In this document: one piece after another, positions 18,185-27,968 of the stretch
How positions within the stretch are numbered: the first letter of the stretch is position 1
Layout of the letters: the number at the start of each line of letters is the position of its first letter
DNA from: Chromatiaceae bacterium
Lineage (GTDB): Bacteria; Pseudomonadota; Gammaproteobacteria; Chromatiales; Chromatiaceae
DNA: 42,375 nt
Reading direction: 5' to 3'
NCBI GenBank assembly: GCA_013426805.1
Contig: JACDZG010000060.1
Coordinates: 1 to 42,375 of the forward strand
Translations under genes and position numbers: made by a program
Notes under the pieces: generated by a model
Database searches by the model: none
What the model was told of the DNA's origin: nothing
Seen by the model: only the letters and a program-made list of their open reading frames with translations

Positions 18185-19456
18185 ATGTCGGCATCGAACC
18201 CAAGGTTCGTCAGCCGCCTGACCCGCAACACGCTGGCCCTCATCCTGGCCGGCGGGCGGGGCTCGCGTCTCAAGCATCTTACCGCCTGGCGCTCCAAGCC
18301 GGCGGTTCCTTTCGGCGGTAAGTTCCGCATCGTTGACTTTCCGTTGTCGAACTGCATCAACTCGGGCATCCGGCGGATCGGCGTGCTCACGCAGTACAAG
18401 GCCCACTCCCTGATCCTGCACATCCAGAAGGGGTGGGGATTCCTGCGCGGCGAGTTCGGCGAGTTCGTCGAGTTGTGGCCGGCCCAGCAGCGGGTGGCCG
18501 AGACTTCCTGGTACGCCGGTACGGCGGATGCCGTCTTTCAGAACCTGGACATCATCCGCAACCACAATCCGGACTACGTCCTGATTCTGGCCGGCGATCA
18601 TGTCTATAAGATGGACTACGGGGCGATGATCGCCCAGCACGTCGAGAGCGGTGCCGACATGACGGTCGGCTGCGTCGAAGTGGAGCGGGATCGCGCCCTC
18701 GAGTTCGGTATCATGACCGCCGAAGCGGATGGTCGGGTGATCGGCTTTCAGGAAAAGCCGCAAGTGCCTGATACCATTCCCGGACAACCAGACCGCTGTC
18801 TGGCCTCGATGGGGATTTATGTCTTCAATCGCGGCTTTCTGTTCGAGCAACTGATCAAGGACGCGGATACCAAGGATTCGTCCCATGATTTCGGCAAGGA
18901 CATCATTCCCGGGGTCATCGCGCGCTATCGGGTGATGGTTCACCGTTTCCGCGACCCACGCAGCGGCGAGCAATCCTATTGGCGCGACGTGGGGACGCTG
19001 GACGCCTTCTGGGAGGCCAATCTGGAGTTGATCGGTGTGACTCCGCCGCTCAACCTCTACGACCGGGACTGGCCCATCTGGACTTATCAGGAACAATTGC
19101 CGCCCGCGAAATTCGTCTTCGATGATGACGATCGGCGCGGCATGGCCGTGGACTCGATGGTGTCCGGCGGGTGCGTGATCTCCGGGTCCACCGTGCGGCA
19201 TTCGCTCCTGTTCTCCAACGTCCGCGTCAACTCGTACGCTTACGTGCAAGATTCGGTGTTTCTGCCGGACGTGGAGATCGGCCGCAGTTGTCGTATCCGT
19301 AATACCATCATCGACCGCTTCTGCTCGATTCCCGAGGGGAGTGTGATCGGCTTCGATGCCGCGGCGGACCGCCGCGCCGGGTATTTCGTTACGGAACGAG
19401 GGATCACCCTGGTCTCTCCCGAAATGCTCGGCCAGGGAATCAACCAGATTCGCTGA
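18185..19456 (+). CDS. glgC: glucose-1-phosphate adenylyltransferase (ADP-glucose pyrophosphorylase)
   Basis: GlgC makes ADP-glucose from ATP and glucose-1-phosphate, the committed and allosterically controlled step of bacterial glycogen synthesis. From the ATG at 18185 the protein is 423 residues (E. coli 431). The nucleotidyltransferase domain carries AGGRGSRL (residues 22-29) for pyrophosphate binding, then [12 protein letters not shown] and [11 protein letters not shown] with the metal-binding Asp. The C-terminal about 120 residues form the left-handed beta-helix ([20 protein letters not shown] and following) that mediates tetramer contacts and allostery. It is divergent from glgB. Glycogen synthase (glgA) and phosphorylase are not in the window. 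The call is firm. Confidence 0.97.
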   Translation: MSASNPRFVSRLTRNTLALILAGGRGSRLKHLTAWRSKPAVPFGGKFRIVDFPLSNCINSGIRRIGVLTQYKAHSLILHIQKGWGFLRGEFGEFVELWPAQQRVAETSWYAGTADAVFQNLDIIRNHNPDYVLILAGDHVYKMDYGAMIAQHVESGADMTVGCVEVERDRALEFGIMTAEADGRVIGFQEKPQVPDTIPGQPDRCLASMGIYVFNRGFLFEQLIKDADTKDSSHDFGKDIIPGVIARYRVMVHRFRDPRSGEQSYWRDVGTLDAFWEANLELIGVTPPLNLYDRDWPIWTYQEQLPPAKFVFDDDDRRGMAVDSMVSGGCVISGSTVRHSLLFSNVRVNSYAYVQDSVFLPDVEIGRSCRIRNTIIDRFCSIPEGSVIGFDAAADRRAGYFVTERGITLVSPEMLGQGINQIR

Positions 19457-19476
19457 TTTGGAGCGTTGTACAGTGC

Positions 19477-19500
19477 GGGACGGCGCCCGATCGCCGTCCC
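19477..19500 (+). terminator. hairpin after glgC
   Basis: GGGACGGCG (19477-19485) and CGCCGTCCC (19492-19500) form a perfect 9-bp stem with a 6-nt loop, 20 bp after the glgC stop. No T-tract follows, so it may be a rho-assisted or 3'-stabilising structure. Confidence 0.5.
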
Positions 19501-19572
19501 GGCACACCTGGCGGAAGAGGCGTCGCGGCGGGTACCGCCGTCATTGCGGACTTCAGGTCTAGCGCAAGTCCT

Positions 19573-20346
19573 ATGAGCAAAGAGATGAAACTTTCGAGCT
19601 GCGGCTGGTTGTCTGTCGGCGCTAGCGTCGCCTTGTCGCTTGTCGGGCCTCCGCAGGTCATGGCGTCGACGGCATTTTATGTCAGTCCGATGGGCAATGA
19701 TGCGATAACCGATTCGATTTCTTGACCCGCGCGCTCGATCTCAAAGATTACTCCAGTCATATCCTCGTCGAGGATAACGAGTTCCTCCAGTCATGCGTGT
19801 TGGGAAAGACTTGGACGCAGTTGAAAGGTTCGGCATGCGAGGGAGGTGCCGTGTCCGGTACCTCCTGTGGTGGCGGCAGCTACGCTATCCGCAATAACCG
19901 GGTGCATGACGTGTTTAATGCATTCCTGTTTACCGACGACACGACCGGGCAGTGGATGAACGCGAATATCTTTATCAGCGGTAACCTCTTCGAGCGCGTC
20001 GTCGATGATCCCGCAGAACCGGAAGGCGATTCGTTCAATTTCCATTTTTTCAGCAATACGCTGTTCGACCCCCATCGGATGATCAGTCTGACCACGAAGG
20101 GCGCGGGGCCAATATTCGTGTACAACAACGTGCAGATCACAACCGGTAACCCGACCGCTGAGCCGTCACGCCTCAACTCTGCTTTTAAGATCAATCTGTC
20201 GCGTGGTTTCGCGAACGGCGTTTTCCTATTCAATAACACGATCGTCGGTGAGAACGCTGCAAATTTCTACGCATACGACATGCTGTCGCGCAAGATTGCC
20301 AAGCCGCTCACCGCGCGCAACAACGTCTACGTGACGCAATTGAGGG
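19573..20346 (+). pseudogene. decayed secreted right-handed beta-helix protein
   Basis: An ATG at 19573 opens a 50-codon frame: a signal peptide (MSKEMKLSSC..., Ala/Leu/Val-rich core) followed by TAFYVSPMGNDA, the typical mature N-terminus of exported parallel beta-helix proteins, then a stop (TGA at 19723-19725). A different frame, open from about 19701, continues with beta-helix rungs: SSHILVEDNEF, YAIRNNRVHDVF, NIFISGNLFERV, GVFLFNNTIVG, LTARNNVYVT. It loses resemblance near 20346 and runs on into unrelated sequence antisense to ppiD. The N-terminal part is therefore out of frame with a middle fragment, much of the middle and the whole C-terminus are missing, and the gene is broken. Intact relatives are often surface or extracellular polysaccharide-active proteins. 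It follows glgC but is not expected to share its function. Confidence 0.75.
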
Positions 20347-20410
20347 TCTGGCATAGGGTGCTTGGGGGAGGTTCACGGGATCTGGGTGCCGCGCGGCAGC
20401 AGCGGTTGCG

Positions 20411-22348
20411 TCAGCCTTCCCCGACATCGACCGTCTTGAAACTCTGGCGCTCGATTTTCGCGCGGGTTTCCATATCTTTCAACACGGCGTCGAACGCTTG
20501 GCGGCCCAGCAGCTGACCGAGCATCGACGACGGGTCGGCGGCGGCTGGTTTCCCGTCAGCCCCGACCGTCTCGACCGGGCCGTCTTCGACCTTCGTCACC
20601 CGCACGATGGCCGCATCCCCGTTGTCGAGTGTGGTCGTGCCGATGCTGGCGCCTGCGGCGGCCGGGATCGGGAGGGTGAAGGCGGTCGTGCGCACTGCAG
20701 CCGGAAGCTTGGGGTCATTGCGGCCGACCAGCCCGGACTCCTCGATTTTTCCCTCACCCGCCACGGCCGACCAGTCCGCGCCGCCGCGGAGTTGATCCGC
20801 ACCGGCGGTCGCGGCCGCCGCGGCGAGTGTACGTGCGCGCTCCTTGCGCAGGTCGGCGATGATCTCATCGCGCACTTCGTCCAGTGGCCGGGTCGCAGCC
20901 TCGCGGTGATCCACGACACGCACGACCACGGCTTGTAACACATCCTTTTCGGGCTCGATCAAGTCGCTGTTGCGACCCTCGTGGAGGACCTCGTCACTGA
21001 ATGCGGCGCCGGTCACCTTCGGGTGACCCAGCACGCCTTCACCGCCCTGACGGCTGATCCAGTCGCTGTGCTGGATCTCCAGGCCGAGTTCTTGGGCCGC
21101 TGGTTCCAGGCTGTCCGCCGACTCATAGACGACGTTCGCCAGGCGCTCCCCCAAGTCGTAGAACATGGACTCGGCCTGCTGCTTCGCCAGCTCCCCACGC
21201 AGCTGCTCGCGGACCTCTTCGAACGGTTTGACGGCAGCGGGGGTAATGGCTTCCACCTGAATCAGGTGGTATCCAAAACGGCTGCGCACCGGTTCGCTGA
21301 GGTCGCCGACGGGCAAAGAAAAGGCCGCTTGCTCGAAGGCCGGGTCCATCATGCCCTTTTCGATCTCGCCCAAAGACCCGCCCTGGCCGGCGCTTCCGGG
21401 GTCTTTGGAGACCGCCTTGGCGACCAGGTCGAAGGTCTCGCCGCCCTGGATGCGTTGGCGGACGGACAGGCTCTCGGTCAGCACGGCAGCCGCCGTCGCC
21501 GCGTCGGCGTCTTGGGGCAGCGTCAGCAGGATGTGTCGGACTCGGCGCCGCTCCGGCTGGCCGAAACGGGCCTGGTCAGTGTCGTAGAGGCGGCGTATCT
21601 CCTCTTCTGAGACCTGGTTTTTTGCTGCCAGTCCGGCCACGTCCAGCACCAGATAATCGAGTTTCACCTGCTCGGGGATCTGAAAGCGCGCCGTGTTTGC
21701 TTCATAGAAGGCGGTGATCGCCGCCTCGTCAACGGGTTCCTGTCCCTGATAGCGCTCGAGCGGCAGTCGCAGCCAGGTGATCTCGCGCTGCTGTTTGGTC
21801 AGCCGCTGGTATTGCGACCGCTCGGCCTTGGTGACCAGTTCGCTGCTGGTGACCGCCCGAATCAACTGGCTGCCGATGATTCGCTGACGCAATTGCGCCT
21901 CGAACATGGCGGGCGATTGTCCCTGATATTGAAGGATTTGCTCGTAGGAGGCATGGTCGAACCGACCCTCTTTCTGAAACGCGGGCTCCATGAGGATCTG
22001 GGCGCGCAGATCCTGATCCGACACGCGCAGACCCATGCGGTTGGCGATATCGGTCAAGAGTGTCTCGCGGATCATCTCATCAAGCACCTCGCGGCGCAGG
22101 CGCTGATCGTCGAACTGGGCAGGGTTGTAGGCCGCGCCAAGGCGTTCACGCAATTGGATGCGTGCGGTCTGAACCCGTCGATCGAGTTCACGTTCGAGGA
22201 TGTCATTCCCGTTCACCGAGGCCGCCACCGGTTCACCGCCGACGTCGAGATAGGAACTGATACCCCAAAGCGCAAACGGTATACTGATCAAGATGATGAT
22301 GGTCCAGGCGATCCAGCCGTGGGCGCGGTCCCGGATGGTCTGCAGCAT
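20411..22348 (-). CDS. ppiD: periplasmic folding chaperone / peptidyl-prolyl isomerase PpiD
   Basis: PpiD is an inner-membrane-anchored periplasmic chaperone that meets proteins leaving the Sec translocon. The start is the ATG at 22348 (MLQTIRDRAHGW), giving 645 residues (E. coli 623); the in-frame upstream codons overlap the terminator region and are not family-like. An N-terminal transmembrane helix (about residues 12-34) is followed by a SurA-N-type chaperone region (about 40-180), a parvulin rotamase domain (about 265-360, with VRHILLTL and FGYHLIQVE), and a second degenerate chaperone-like region. Its position after hupB and two tRNAs is the conserved gammaproteobacterial order. A terminator upstream (22441-22476) suggests it has its own promoter. 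Confidence 0.95.
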   Translation of the reverse strand: MLQTIRDRAHGWIAWTIIILISIPFALWGISSYLDVGGEPVAASVNGNDILERELDRRVQTARIQLRERLGAAYNPAQFDDQRLRREVLDEMIRETLLTDIANRMGLRVSDQDLRAQILMEPAFQKEGRFDHASYEQILQYQGQSPAMFEAQLRQRIIGSQLIRAVTSSELVTKAERSQYQRLTKQQREITWLRLPLERYQGQEPVDEAAITAFYEANTARFQIPEQVKLDYLVLDVAGLAAKNQVSEEEIRRLYDTDQARFGQPERRRVRHILLTLPQDADAATAAAVLTESLSVRQRIQGGETFDLVAKAVSKDPGSAGQGGSLGEIEKGMMDPAFEQAAFSLPVGDLSEPVRSRFGYHLIQVEAITPAAVKPFEEVREQLRGELAKQQAESMFYDLGERLANVVYESADSLEPAAQELGLEIQHSDWISRQGGEGVLGHPKVTGAAFSDEVLHEGRNSDLIEPEKDVLQAVVVRVVDHREAATRPLDEVRDEIIADLRKERARTLAAAAATAGADQLRGGADWSAVAGEGKIEESGLVGRNDPKLPAAVRTTAFTLPIPAAAGASIGTTTLDNGDAAIVRVTKVEDGPVETVGADGKPAAADPSSMLGQLLGRQAFDAVLKDMETRAKIERQSFKTVDVGEG

Positions 22349-22440
22349 GTCTCTGTACTCGCACGGGGTCTTGAGGATGGAACGGAACCGCCGCCGATAG
22401 CATCGGTGGTCGGGGCACCGCGGGATAGCGTGAAATCGAC

Positions 22441-22476
22441 ACAAACGAAAACGGGGTATCCTGGACGGATACCCCG
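22441..22476 (-). terminator. intrinsic terminator after the tRNA pair
   Basis: CGGGGTATCC (22452-22461) and GGATACCCCG (22467-22476) form a perfect 10-bp stem with a 5-nt loop. On the minus strand it is followed by TTTTCGTTTGT. It lies 10 bp beyond the tRNA-Asp CCA end and separates the hupB-tRNA transcript from ppiD. Confidence 0.85.
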
Positions 22477-22485
22477 CATCTGTGT

Positions 22486-22562
22486 TGGCGGAGCGGACGG
22501 GGCTCGAACCCGCGACCCCCGGCGTGACAGGCCGGTATTCTAACCAACTGAACTACCGCTCC
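22486..22562 (-). tRNA. tRNA-Asp (GTC)
   Basis: The 77-nt gene on the minus strand starts GGAGCGG and ends with CCGCTCCG plus encoded CCA. The anticodon loop is CCTGTCACG with anticodon GTC, and the T-arm has GGGTTCGAGCCCC. The acceptor stem pairs perfectly. It is nearly collinear with E. coli tRNA-Asp. It lies 2 bp after tRNA-Val, so the two are processed from one precursor. Confidence 0.97.
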
Positions 22563-22564
22563 CT

Positions 22565-22640
22565 TGGTGGGTGCTGCAGGGATCGAACCTGCGACCCTCG
22601 CCTTGTAAGGGCGATGCTCTCCCAGCTGAGCTAAGCACCC
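22565..22640 (-). tRNA. tRNA-Val (TAC)
   Basis: The 76-nt gene on the minus strand starts GGGTGCTTAGCTCAGC and ends GCACCCA plus encoded CCA. The anticodon loop CCTTACAAG gives anticodon TAC, and the T-arm is CAGGTTCGATCCCTG. It starts 13 bp after the hupB stop, consistent with co-transcription with hupB and tRNA-Asp. Confidence 0.97.
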
Positions 22641-22653
22641 TGAAGACGAACGC

Positions 22654-22926
22654 TTATTGTATCGCGTCCTTTAGGGCTTTGCCAGCCTTAAAGCCGGGGT
22701 TTTTTGATGCAGCAATTTCAATGGCCGCCCCGGTCTGGGGGTTGCGTCCGGCGCGCGCGGCGCGTTCCTTCACCGAGAAGGTCCCAAAGCCGATGATGGA
22801 GACCGTGTCTCCGTTTTTCAGAGCGACAGCGATTGCGTCGGTCAACGCATCGAGTGCCCGGCCCGCCGCCGCCTTCGGGATATCACCCGCTTCCGCCATC
22901 GCCTCAATCAGATCCGATTTGTTCAT
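22654..22926 (-). CDS. hupB: DNA-binding protein HU-beta
   Basis: This 90-residue protein is a canonical HU-type nucleoid protein. It starts [14 protein letters not shown], has the dimerisation helices ([15 protein letters not shown]), and carries the DNA-binding beta-arm [21 protein letters not shown] at about residues 46-66. It lacks the longer features of IHF. GGGGGA lies about 5 nt upstream of the ATG. It lies between lon and the two tRNAs, as is usual in gammaproteobacteria, with 192 bp to lon, enough for its own promoter. HU bends DNA and binds as a homo- or heterodimer. The call is firm; beta rather than alpha is inferred from location. Confidence 0.97.
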   Translation of the reverse strand: MNKSDLIEAMAEAGDIPKAAAGRALDALTDAIAVALKNGDTVSIIGFGTFSVKERAARAGRNPQTGAAIEIAASKNPGFKAGKALKDAIQ

Positions 22927-23118
22927 TCATTCCCCCAATGTCGTGACCAATGCTCTGCGAGCAAACCATGTCCTACCCCGCGTGCGATCGGTCGCAGTCC
23001 TGTCGGGATAGTCCGGCAACCGAAACCGGAGGCACCGCACGCGTCCGCGAATCCTAAAGCGGACTCCGTAACGGGGCAACCCGGTTTCGCCGACTCTGCT
23101 TCAGAAACCTCGAAAAAG

Positions 23119-25575
23119 TCAGTGATGAGTCCGCACCGGTTGCTCACGCGCCGGGTCTGCCGGTTGCTCGGGGGCCGCTTCCTGCGGACTCGCCCCGTCT
23201 CCGCCCTCAGCGGCGGTGATGATCGGCTCGGGTCTGCGTGTCAAAGCGATCTCCAGCACCTCATCGATCCAGCGGACCGGCCGAATGTCGAGATTCTGCT
23301 GGATGTTCTTTGGGATTTCAGTGAGGTCACGCTCGTTTTCGCTTGGAATAATCACTGTATCGATTCCGCCCCGGTGGGCGGCCAGCAGTTTCTCCTTCAG
23401 TCCGCCGATCGGCAAGACTTCGCCGCGTAGGGTGATTTCCCCGGTCATGGCAACATTTGACCGAACGGGCACCTTGGTCAGCGCCGACACCAGGGCAGTG
23501 CACATGGCTACGCCGGCGCTCGGGCCGTCTTTGGGTGTTGCTCCTTCCGGGACGTGGATATGCACGTCGAAGGTGTTATGAAAGTCGGGGACGATGCCCA
23601 GCGCGTCGGCACGTGAACGTACCACGGTCATCGCGGCCTGTATCGACTCCTGCATGACGTCGCCGAGTTGGCCGGTGTAGGTGAATTTTCCCTTGCCGGG
23701 GACCAGGGCCGACTCGATGCGCAGCAGTTCGCCGCCGACCTCGGTCCAGGCCAGCCCGGTGACCTGACCGACTTGATCGTGCTCGTCGGCGCGCCCGTAG
23801 CGAAAGCGTTGTACTCCCAGGTACTTCTCCAGCGACTTGGCCGCGACCACGGTGCCGGTTCCGCGCTTCTTGAGGAGGACCTCTTTGACCACCTTGCGGC
23901 AGATCTTGGAGATTTCCCGCTCCAGGTTGCGCACACCGGCCTCACGTGTGTAATGGCGGATGATATCCCGCAAGGCGGCTTCGCGGATCGTCAACTCCCC
24001 TTCCTTGAGCCCGTTGTTCTTGATCTGCTTGGGGATCAGGTAACGCTCCGCAATGGCAACCTTCTCATCTTCCGTGTAACCCGATAGCCGGATCACCTCC
24101 ATGCGGTCCAGCAGTGCCGGCGGAATATTCAGCGTGTTGGCCGTCGCGACGAACATCACCTCCGAGAGGTCGTAGTCCACCTCAAGATAGTGGTCGTTGA
24201 ACGTATGATTCTGCTCCGGGTCCAGCACCTCCAGGAGGGCGGAGGCCGGGTCGCCCCGGAAGTCCATCGCCATCTTGTCGATTTCATCCAGCAGGAAGAA
24301 CGCGTTGCGCGAACCCACTTTACACAGATTCTGGATGATCTTGCCAGGCAATGCGCCGATGTAGGTGCGTCGGTGGCCACGAATCTCGGCCTCGTCGCGC
24401 ACGCCCCCGAGGGACATGCGGGCGAATTTGCGATTGGTCGCGCGCGCGATCGACTGCCCCAGCGAGGTCTTTCCCACACCCGGCGGGCCGACGAGACACA
24501 GGATCGGACCCTTGAGTTTACGTACCCGCTGCTGTACGGCCAAGTACTCCAGAATTCGCTCTTTGACGCGTTCCAGGCCGTAATGATCCTTGTCCAGCAC
24601 CTGTTCGGCGACCCGGATGTCGTTGCGGATGCGCGTGCGCTCCTTCCAGGGGACGCTGACCAGGGTGTCGACATAGTTACGCACCACGGTCGCTTCGGCC
24701 GACATGGGCGACATGAGTTTCAGCTTATTGAGTTCGGCCAGCGCCTTGGTCTTGACGTCCTTCGGCATCCCCGCATTTTCGATGCGTTTGGCGAGTTCTT
24801 CGATCTCGTTGGGGGCCTCGTCGAGTTCGCCCAGTTCCTTCTGGATCGCCTTCATTTGCTCGTTGAGGTAGTACTCGCGCTGGTTTTTCTCCATCTGGCG
24901 CTTGACCCGTCCGCGGATCCGCTTCTCCATCTGGAGGATGTCGTTCTCGGATTCCATCAGCCCCATCAGGTGCTCGATCCGCACCTGGATGTCGATCATC
25001 TCCAAAACGCGCTGTTTCTCATCGAGTTTCAACGACATGTGCGCGGCCATGGTGTCGGCGAGCCGACCGGCCTCATCAATGCTCGACAGCGAGGTCAGGA
25101 CCTCCGGCGGAACCTTCTTGTTGAGCTTGACGTACTGGTCGAAGAGCGAGACGGCGGAGCGGATCAGCACCTCCTGCTCGCGATCGTCTGCTTCCAGGGT
25201 CTCGGTCAGGGGCTCGATCAACGCGGAGAACGACTCTTCGGTCGTGAGAAAGCGTTCGATGCGTGCCCGCTGATTCCCCTCCACGAGCACCTTGACGGTC
25301 CCGTCCGGGAGCTTCAAGAGCTGCAGGATGTTCGCCAGGGTGCCGATCTCATGCAAGTCCTTCACAGCCGGATCGTCGACATCCGCACTCTTCTGGGCCA
25401 CCAGCAGGATCTGCTTGTCGTTCGCCATGGCCCCGTCGAGTGCGCGGATGGATTTGTCGCGGCCCACGAACAACGGGATGACCATATGCGGGTAGACCAC
25501 GACATCGCGCAGCGGCAGGACCGGTACCTCCTGGGGGGCCGTGGATGGGGATCGCGAGGACTCGTGCTGTGCCAT
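23119..25575 (-). CDS. lon: ATP-dependent Lon protease (La)
   Basis: Lon degrades misfolded and specific regulatory proteins in the cytosol. The start is the ATG at 25575 ([10 protein letters not shown]), giving 818 residues; E. coli Lon has 784. The frame is open for 69 further codons upstream, but these overlap the clpX terminator. Domains: N-terminal substrate-binding region (about 15-205), central coiled-coil helices, AAA+ module with Walker A GPPGVGKT (363-370) and Walker B FLLDEIDK (427-434), and the S16 protease domain with catalytic Ser686 ([11 protein letters not shown]) and Lys729 ([12 protein letters not shown]), 43 residues apart as in E. coli. The C-terminal tail of about 35 residues is Ala/Pro/Glu-rich and extra. 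It follows clpX by 203 bp, the conserved order. Confidence 0.98.
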   Translation of the reverse strand: MAQHESSRSPSTAPQEVPVLPLRDVVVYPHMVIPLFVGRDKSIRALDGAMANDKQILLVAQKSADVDDPAVKDLHEIGTLANILQLLKLPDGTVKVLVEGNQRARIERFLTTEESFSALIEPLTETLEADDREQEVLIRSAVSLFDQYVKLNKKVPPEVLTSLSSIDEAGRLADTMAAHMSLKLDEKQRVLEMIDIQVRIEHLMGLMESENDILQMEKRIRGRVKRQMEKNQREYYLNEQMKAIQKELGELDEAPNEIEELAKRIENAGMPKDVKTKALAELNKLKLMSPMSAEATVVRNYVDTLVSVPWKERTRIRNDIRVAEQVLDKDHYGLERVKERILEYLAVQQRVRKLKGPILCLVGPPGVGKTSLGQSIARATNRKFARMSLGGVRDEAEIRGHRRTYIGALPGKIIQNLCKVGSRNAFFLLDEIDKMAMDFRGDPASALLEVLDPEQNHTFNDHYLEVDYDLSEVMFVATANTLNIPPALLDRMEVIRLSGYTEDEKVAIAERYLIPKQIKNNGLKEGELTIREAALRDIIRHYTREAGVRNLEREISKICRKVVKEVLLKKRGTGTVVAAKSLEKYLGVQRFRYGRADEHDQVGQVTGLAWTEVGGELLRIESALVPGKGKFTYTGQLGDVMQESIQAAMTVVRSRADALGIVPDFHNTFDVHIHVPEGATPKDGPSAGVAMCTALVSALTKVPVRSNVAMTGEITLRGEVLPIGGLKEKLLAAHRGGIDTVIIPSENERDLTEIPKNIQQNLDIRPVRWIDEVLEIALTRRPEPIITAAEGGDGASPQEAAPEQPADPAREQPVRTHH

Positions 25576-25747
25576 TGACGCTCTCTTTGCTGAAACTTGT
25601 GGGTGACGACGACCACTCTGGCCCGCAGCCCCGGATGGCTCGGCCGTACCCGGAGCGCGAGGCTGGCGCAGAGATCGGTGAATGATTGCTGATGCGCTGG
25701 AGAGAAGGATCAGGGCAGAAACAGGCGACTTCAACAGACGAGGACAC

Positions 25748-25771
25748 GAAAAGCCGCGTGCGCCCGCGGCT
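25748..25771 (-). terminator. terminator-like hairpin after clpX
   Basis: AGCCGCG (25752-25758) and CGCGGCT (25765-25771) form a 7-bp stem with a 6-nt loop. On the minus strand it is followed by TTTTCG, starting 7 bp after the clpX stop. The T-tract is short, so read-through into lon is likely. Confidence 0.55.
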
Positions 25772-25778
25772 CGCTGAA

Positions 25779-27053
25779 TCAATCCCCGGAGGCAGCCTGC
25801 TTTTCGAGACCTTCGTAGATCAGGAAGGGCTTGTTCTCGCCCCTGATCACCGAACCGTCCAGCACGACCTTGCCCACGTTGCTCATGGAAGGTAAGTCGT
25901 ACATGGTGTCAAGCAGCACCTGCTCCATAATGGTCCTCAGGCCGCGTGCCCCGGTCTTGCGATCCATCGCCTTGTGGGCGATGCAGCGCATGGCGTCGTC
26001 ACGCAGTTCGAGTTCGACACCCTCCATCTCGAACAGGCGGGCATACTGTCTGACCAGCGCGTTCTTCGGTTCGGTGAGGATGCGCATCAGGGCCGCCTCA
26101 TCGAGTTCGTCGAGCGTGGCCGTCACCGGCAGGCGTCCGACGAATTCCGGGATCAGACCGTAACGGATAAGATCCTCAGGTTCACCCGCCGCCAACAACT
26201 CCCCAATCTGGCGCTTGTCATCCTTACTGTGGACGTCGGATGTGAAGCCCATACCTGACTTATTTAGGCGGTTTTGGATCACTTTGTCAAGACCAGCGAA
26301 AGCGCCCCCAACGATAAAGAGGATGTTGGAGGTGTCGACCTGCAGGAACTCCTGCTGTGGATGTTTGCGTCCGCCCTGAGGCGGTACCGAGGCGACGGTC
26401 CCCTCAATCAGCTTGAGCAGTGCTTGCTGAACACCTTCGCCCGACACGTCGCGGGTGATCGACGGATTGTCCGACTTGCGTGATATCTTATCGATTTCGT
26501 CGATATAGACGATGCCCGTCTGCGCCTTCTCAACGTCGTAGTCGCACTTCTGGAGCAGCTTCTGGATGATGTTTTCGACATCTTCGCCGACATACCCAGC
26601 CTCAGTCAGCGTGGTTGCGTCGGCGATGGTGAAGGGTACATTCAGGACCCGTGCCAGGGTTTCCGCCAGCAGCGTCTTACCCGAACCCGTGGGCCCGATG
26701 AGCAAGATATTACTCTTGGCGATCTCGATCTCTTCCTTGGCCTCCGAGACCTCTAACCGTTTGTAATGATTGTAAACGGCGACCGAAAGGACCTTCTTCG
26801 CATACTCTTGACCGATGACGAACTGGTCGAGGCTCTCCTTGATCTCGTGTGGTTTGGGCAGGTTACTGGTCGCTTCGCCTGCGCCCTCCTGCATCTCCTC
26901 ACGGATGATGTCGTTGCACAGTTCGACGCACTCGTCACAAATGAACACGGAAGGGCCGGCGATGAGCTTGCGCACTTCATGCTGACTCTTGCCGCAGAAC
27001 GAACAGTAGAGGAGTTTGCCCTCGTCGTTCTTACCGTGGTTGCTTCCACTCAT
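25779..27053 (-). CDS. clpX: ClpX, ATPase and specificity subunit of ClpXP
   Basis: ClpX unfolds tagged substrates (for example SsrA-tagged peptides) and feeds them to ClpP. With the ATG at 27053 it is 424 residues, the same length as in E. coli; a GTG four codons earlier is in frame but has its GGAG almost touching it. The N-terminal zinc-binding domain has CSFC and CDEC (Cys pairs for one Zn, residues about 18-43). The AAA+ module has Walker A GPTGSGKT, a sensor region, and the IGF-type loop for docking ClpP. It follows clpP after a 187-bp gap that holds a likely promoter (27119-27146), so it can be expressed with or apart from clpP. The call is firm. Confidence 0.98.
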   Translation of the reverse strand: MSGSNHGKNDEGKLLYCSFCGKSQHEVRKLIAGPSVFICDECVELCNDIIREEMQEGAGEATSNLPKPHEIKESLDQFVIGQEYAKKVLSVAVYNHYKRLEVSEAKEEIEIAKSNILLIGPTGSGKTLLAETLARVLNVPFTIADATTLTEAGYVGEDVENIIQKLLQKCDYDVEKAQTGIVYIDEIDKISRKSDNPSITRDVSGEGVQQALLKLIEGTVASVPPQGGRKHPQQEFLQVDTSNILFIVGGAFAGLDKVIQNRLNKSGMGFTSDVHSKDDKRQIGELLAAGEPEDLIRYGLIPEFVGRLPVTATLDELDEAALMRILTEPKNALVRQYARLFEMEGVELELRDDAMRCIAHKAMDRKTGARGLRTIMEQVLLDTMYDLPSMSNVGKVVLDGSVIRGENKPFLIYEGLEKQAASGD

Positions 27054-27118
27054 CGGGGTTGACACTCCGGAGGTCGGTTTACGCCGGGGACCAAGCCGTC
27101 CCTCGCACGCTTAAGTCA

Positions 27119-27146
27119 ATCATAACGGTTTGAATCTGTATAGCAA
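27119..27146 (-). promoter_or_regulatory. likely sigma-70 promoter for clpX
   Basis: On the minus strand TTGCTA (complement of 27141-27146), a 16-nt spacer and TATGAT (complement of 27119-27124) form a -35/-10 pair about 66 bp before the clpX ATG. The -10 is close to consensus. A heat-shock promoter could overlap, but I see no clear sigma-32 match. Confidence 0.5.
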
Positions 27147-27240
27147 GAAAGTCACAAAACCAGACCGAATGATCTGGCCGGAACCGGCGTCGAGCGCCGC
27201 AACAGGTGCGCTAGGTGTGCCTCATGGTGCGGCGGATGCC

Positions 27241-27885
27241 TTACAGCTTGCTTCCAGCCGGACCGCGCTCGGTCAGGACGGTATCGATCAGACCATAGCT
27301 CTGCGCCTCGTCGCCCCCCATGAAGCGGTCGCGGTCGGTGTCGTCGGCAATCTTCTCGATCGGCTGACCGGTATGGTGCGACAGGATGCGGTTGAGACGA
27401 TCACGAATCAGGAGGATCTCGCGGGCGTGGATGTCGATATCGGTCGCTTGCCCCTGGAAGCCGCCGAGCGGTTGGTGGATCATCATCCGCGAGTGCGGCA
27501 GGCAGTAGCGCTTACCCGCGGCTCCGCCCGCCAAGAGCAGAGCGCCCATGCTGGCGGCCTGTCCAACACACATGGTGCTTACGTCCGGACGGATGAAGCG
27601 CATGGTATCGTAGATGGCCAGTCCGGCCGTCACCGAGCCGCCAGGGGAGTTGATGTAAAGATGGATATCCTTGTCCGGGTTCTCGGACTCCAGAAACAGC
27701 ATCTGGGCGACTACCAGGTTGGCCATGTAGTCTTCGACCGGGCCGACCAGAAAGATCACCCGCTCCTTCAACAGGCGCGAGTAGATGTCGAAGGAGCGTT
27801 CGCCGCGCGCGGTTTGCTCGATGACGATGGGTACGAGCCCCAGACCTTTCGGGCTCCACTCACTGTGACTTACGGGATTGATCAT
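27241..27885 (-). CDS. clpP: ATP-dependent Clp protease proteolytic subunit
   Basis: ClpP is the serine-protease chamber of ClpXP and ClpAP. The start is the ATG at 27885 ([10 protein letters not shown]), giving 214 residues; the frame continues 20 codons upstream through the tig-clpP hairpin and is not family-like there. The catalytic triad is in place: Ser112 (GQAASMGA), His137 (MIHQPLGG) and Asp186 (DRDRFM). A short N-terminal propeptide that E. coli ClpP removes autocatalytically is plausible before residue 14. It lies 83 bp after tig, and the two are normally co-transcribed. The call is firm. Confidence 0.98.
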   Translation of the reverse strand: MINPVSHSEWSPKGLGLVPIVIEQTARGERSFDIYSRLLKERVIFLVGPVEDYMANLVVAQMLFLESENPDKDIHLYINSPGGSVTAGLAIYDTMRFIRPDVSTMCVGQAASMGALLLAGGAAGKRYCLPHSRMMIHQPLGGFQGQATDIDIHAREILLIRDRLNRILSHHTGQPIEKIADDTDRDRFMGGDEAQSYGLIDTVLTERGPAGSKL

Positions 27886-27930
27886 GAACTCCACTCGCCT
27901 GCTGCTTAACGCTGTCGATCCGCACTCGAT

Positions 27931-27966
27931 CCAACGTCCAGGCATCCCAGGATGCCTGGACGTTGG
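27931..27966. repeat. perfect 17-bp palindrome between tig and clpP
   Basis: CCAACGTCCAGGCATCC (27931-27947) and GGATGCCTGGACGTTGG (27950-27966) form a perfect inverted repeat with a 2-nt loop, filling nearly half of the 83-bp tig-clpP gap. On the minus strand it begins 3 bp after the tig stop codon and is not followed by a T-tract. It would make a very stable RNA hairpin at the tig 3' end; it may be an mRNA-stability, processing or partial-termination element. Confidence 0.75.
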
Positions 27967-27968
27967 GG

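Noticed and set aside
22486-22640. tRNA pair as an integration site of a genomic island
   Set aside because: No integrase or direct repeat of a tRNA 3' end was found next to it, and the flanking gene order is the conserved core order.
24190-25578. 462-codon open frame antisense to lon
   Set aside because: The sequence is a shadow of lon, with skewed composition and no motif; lon is certain.
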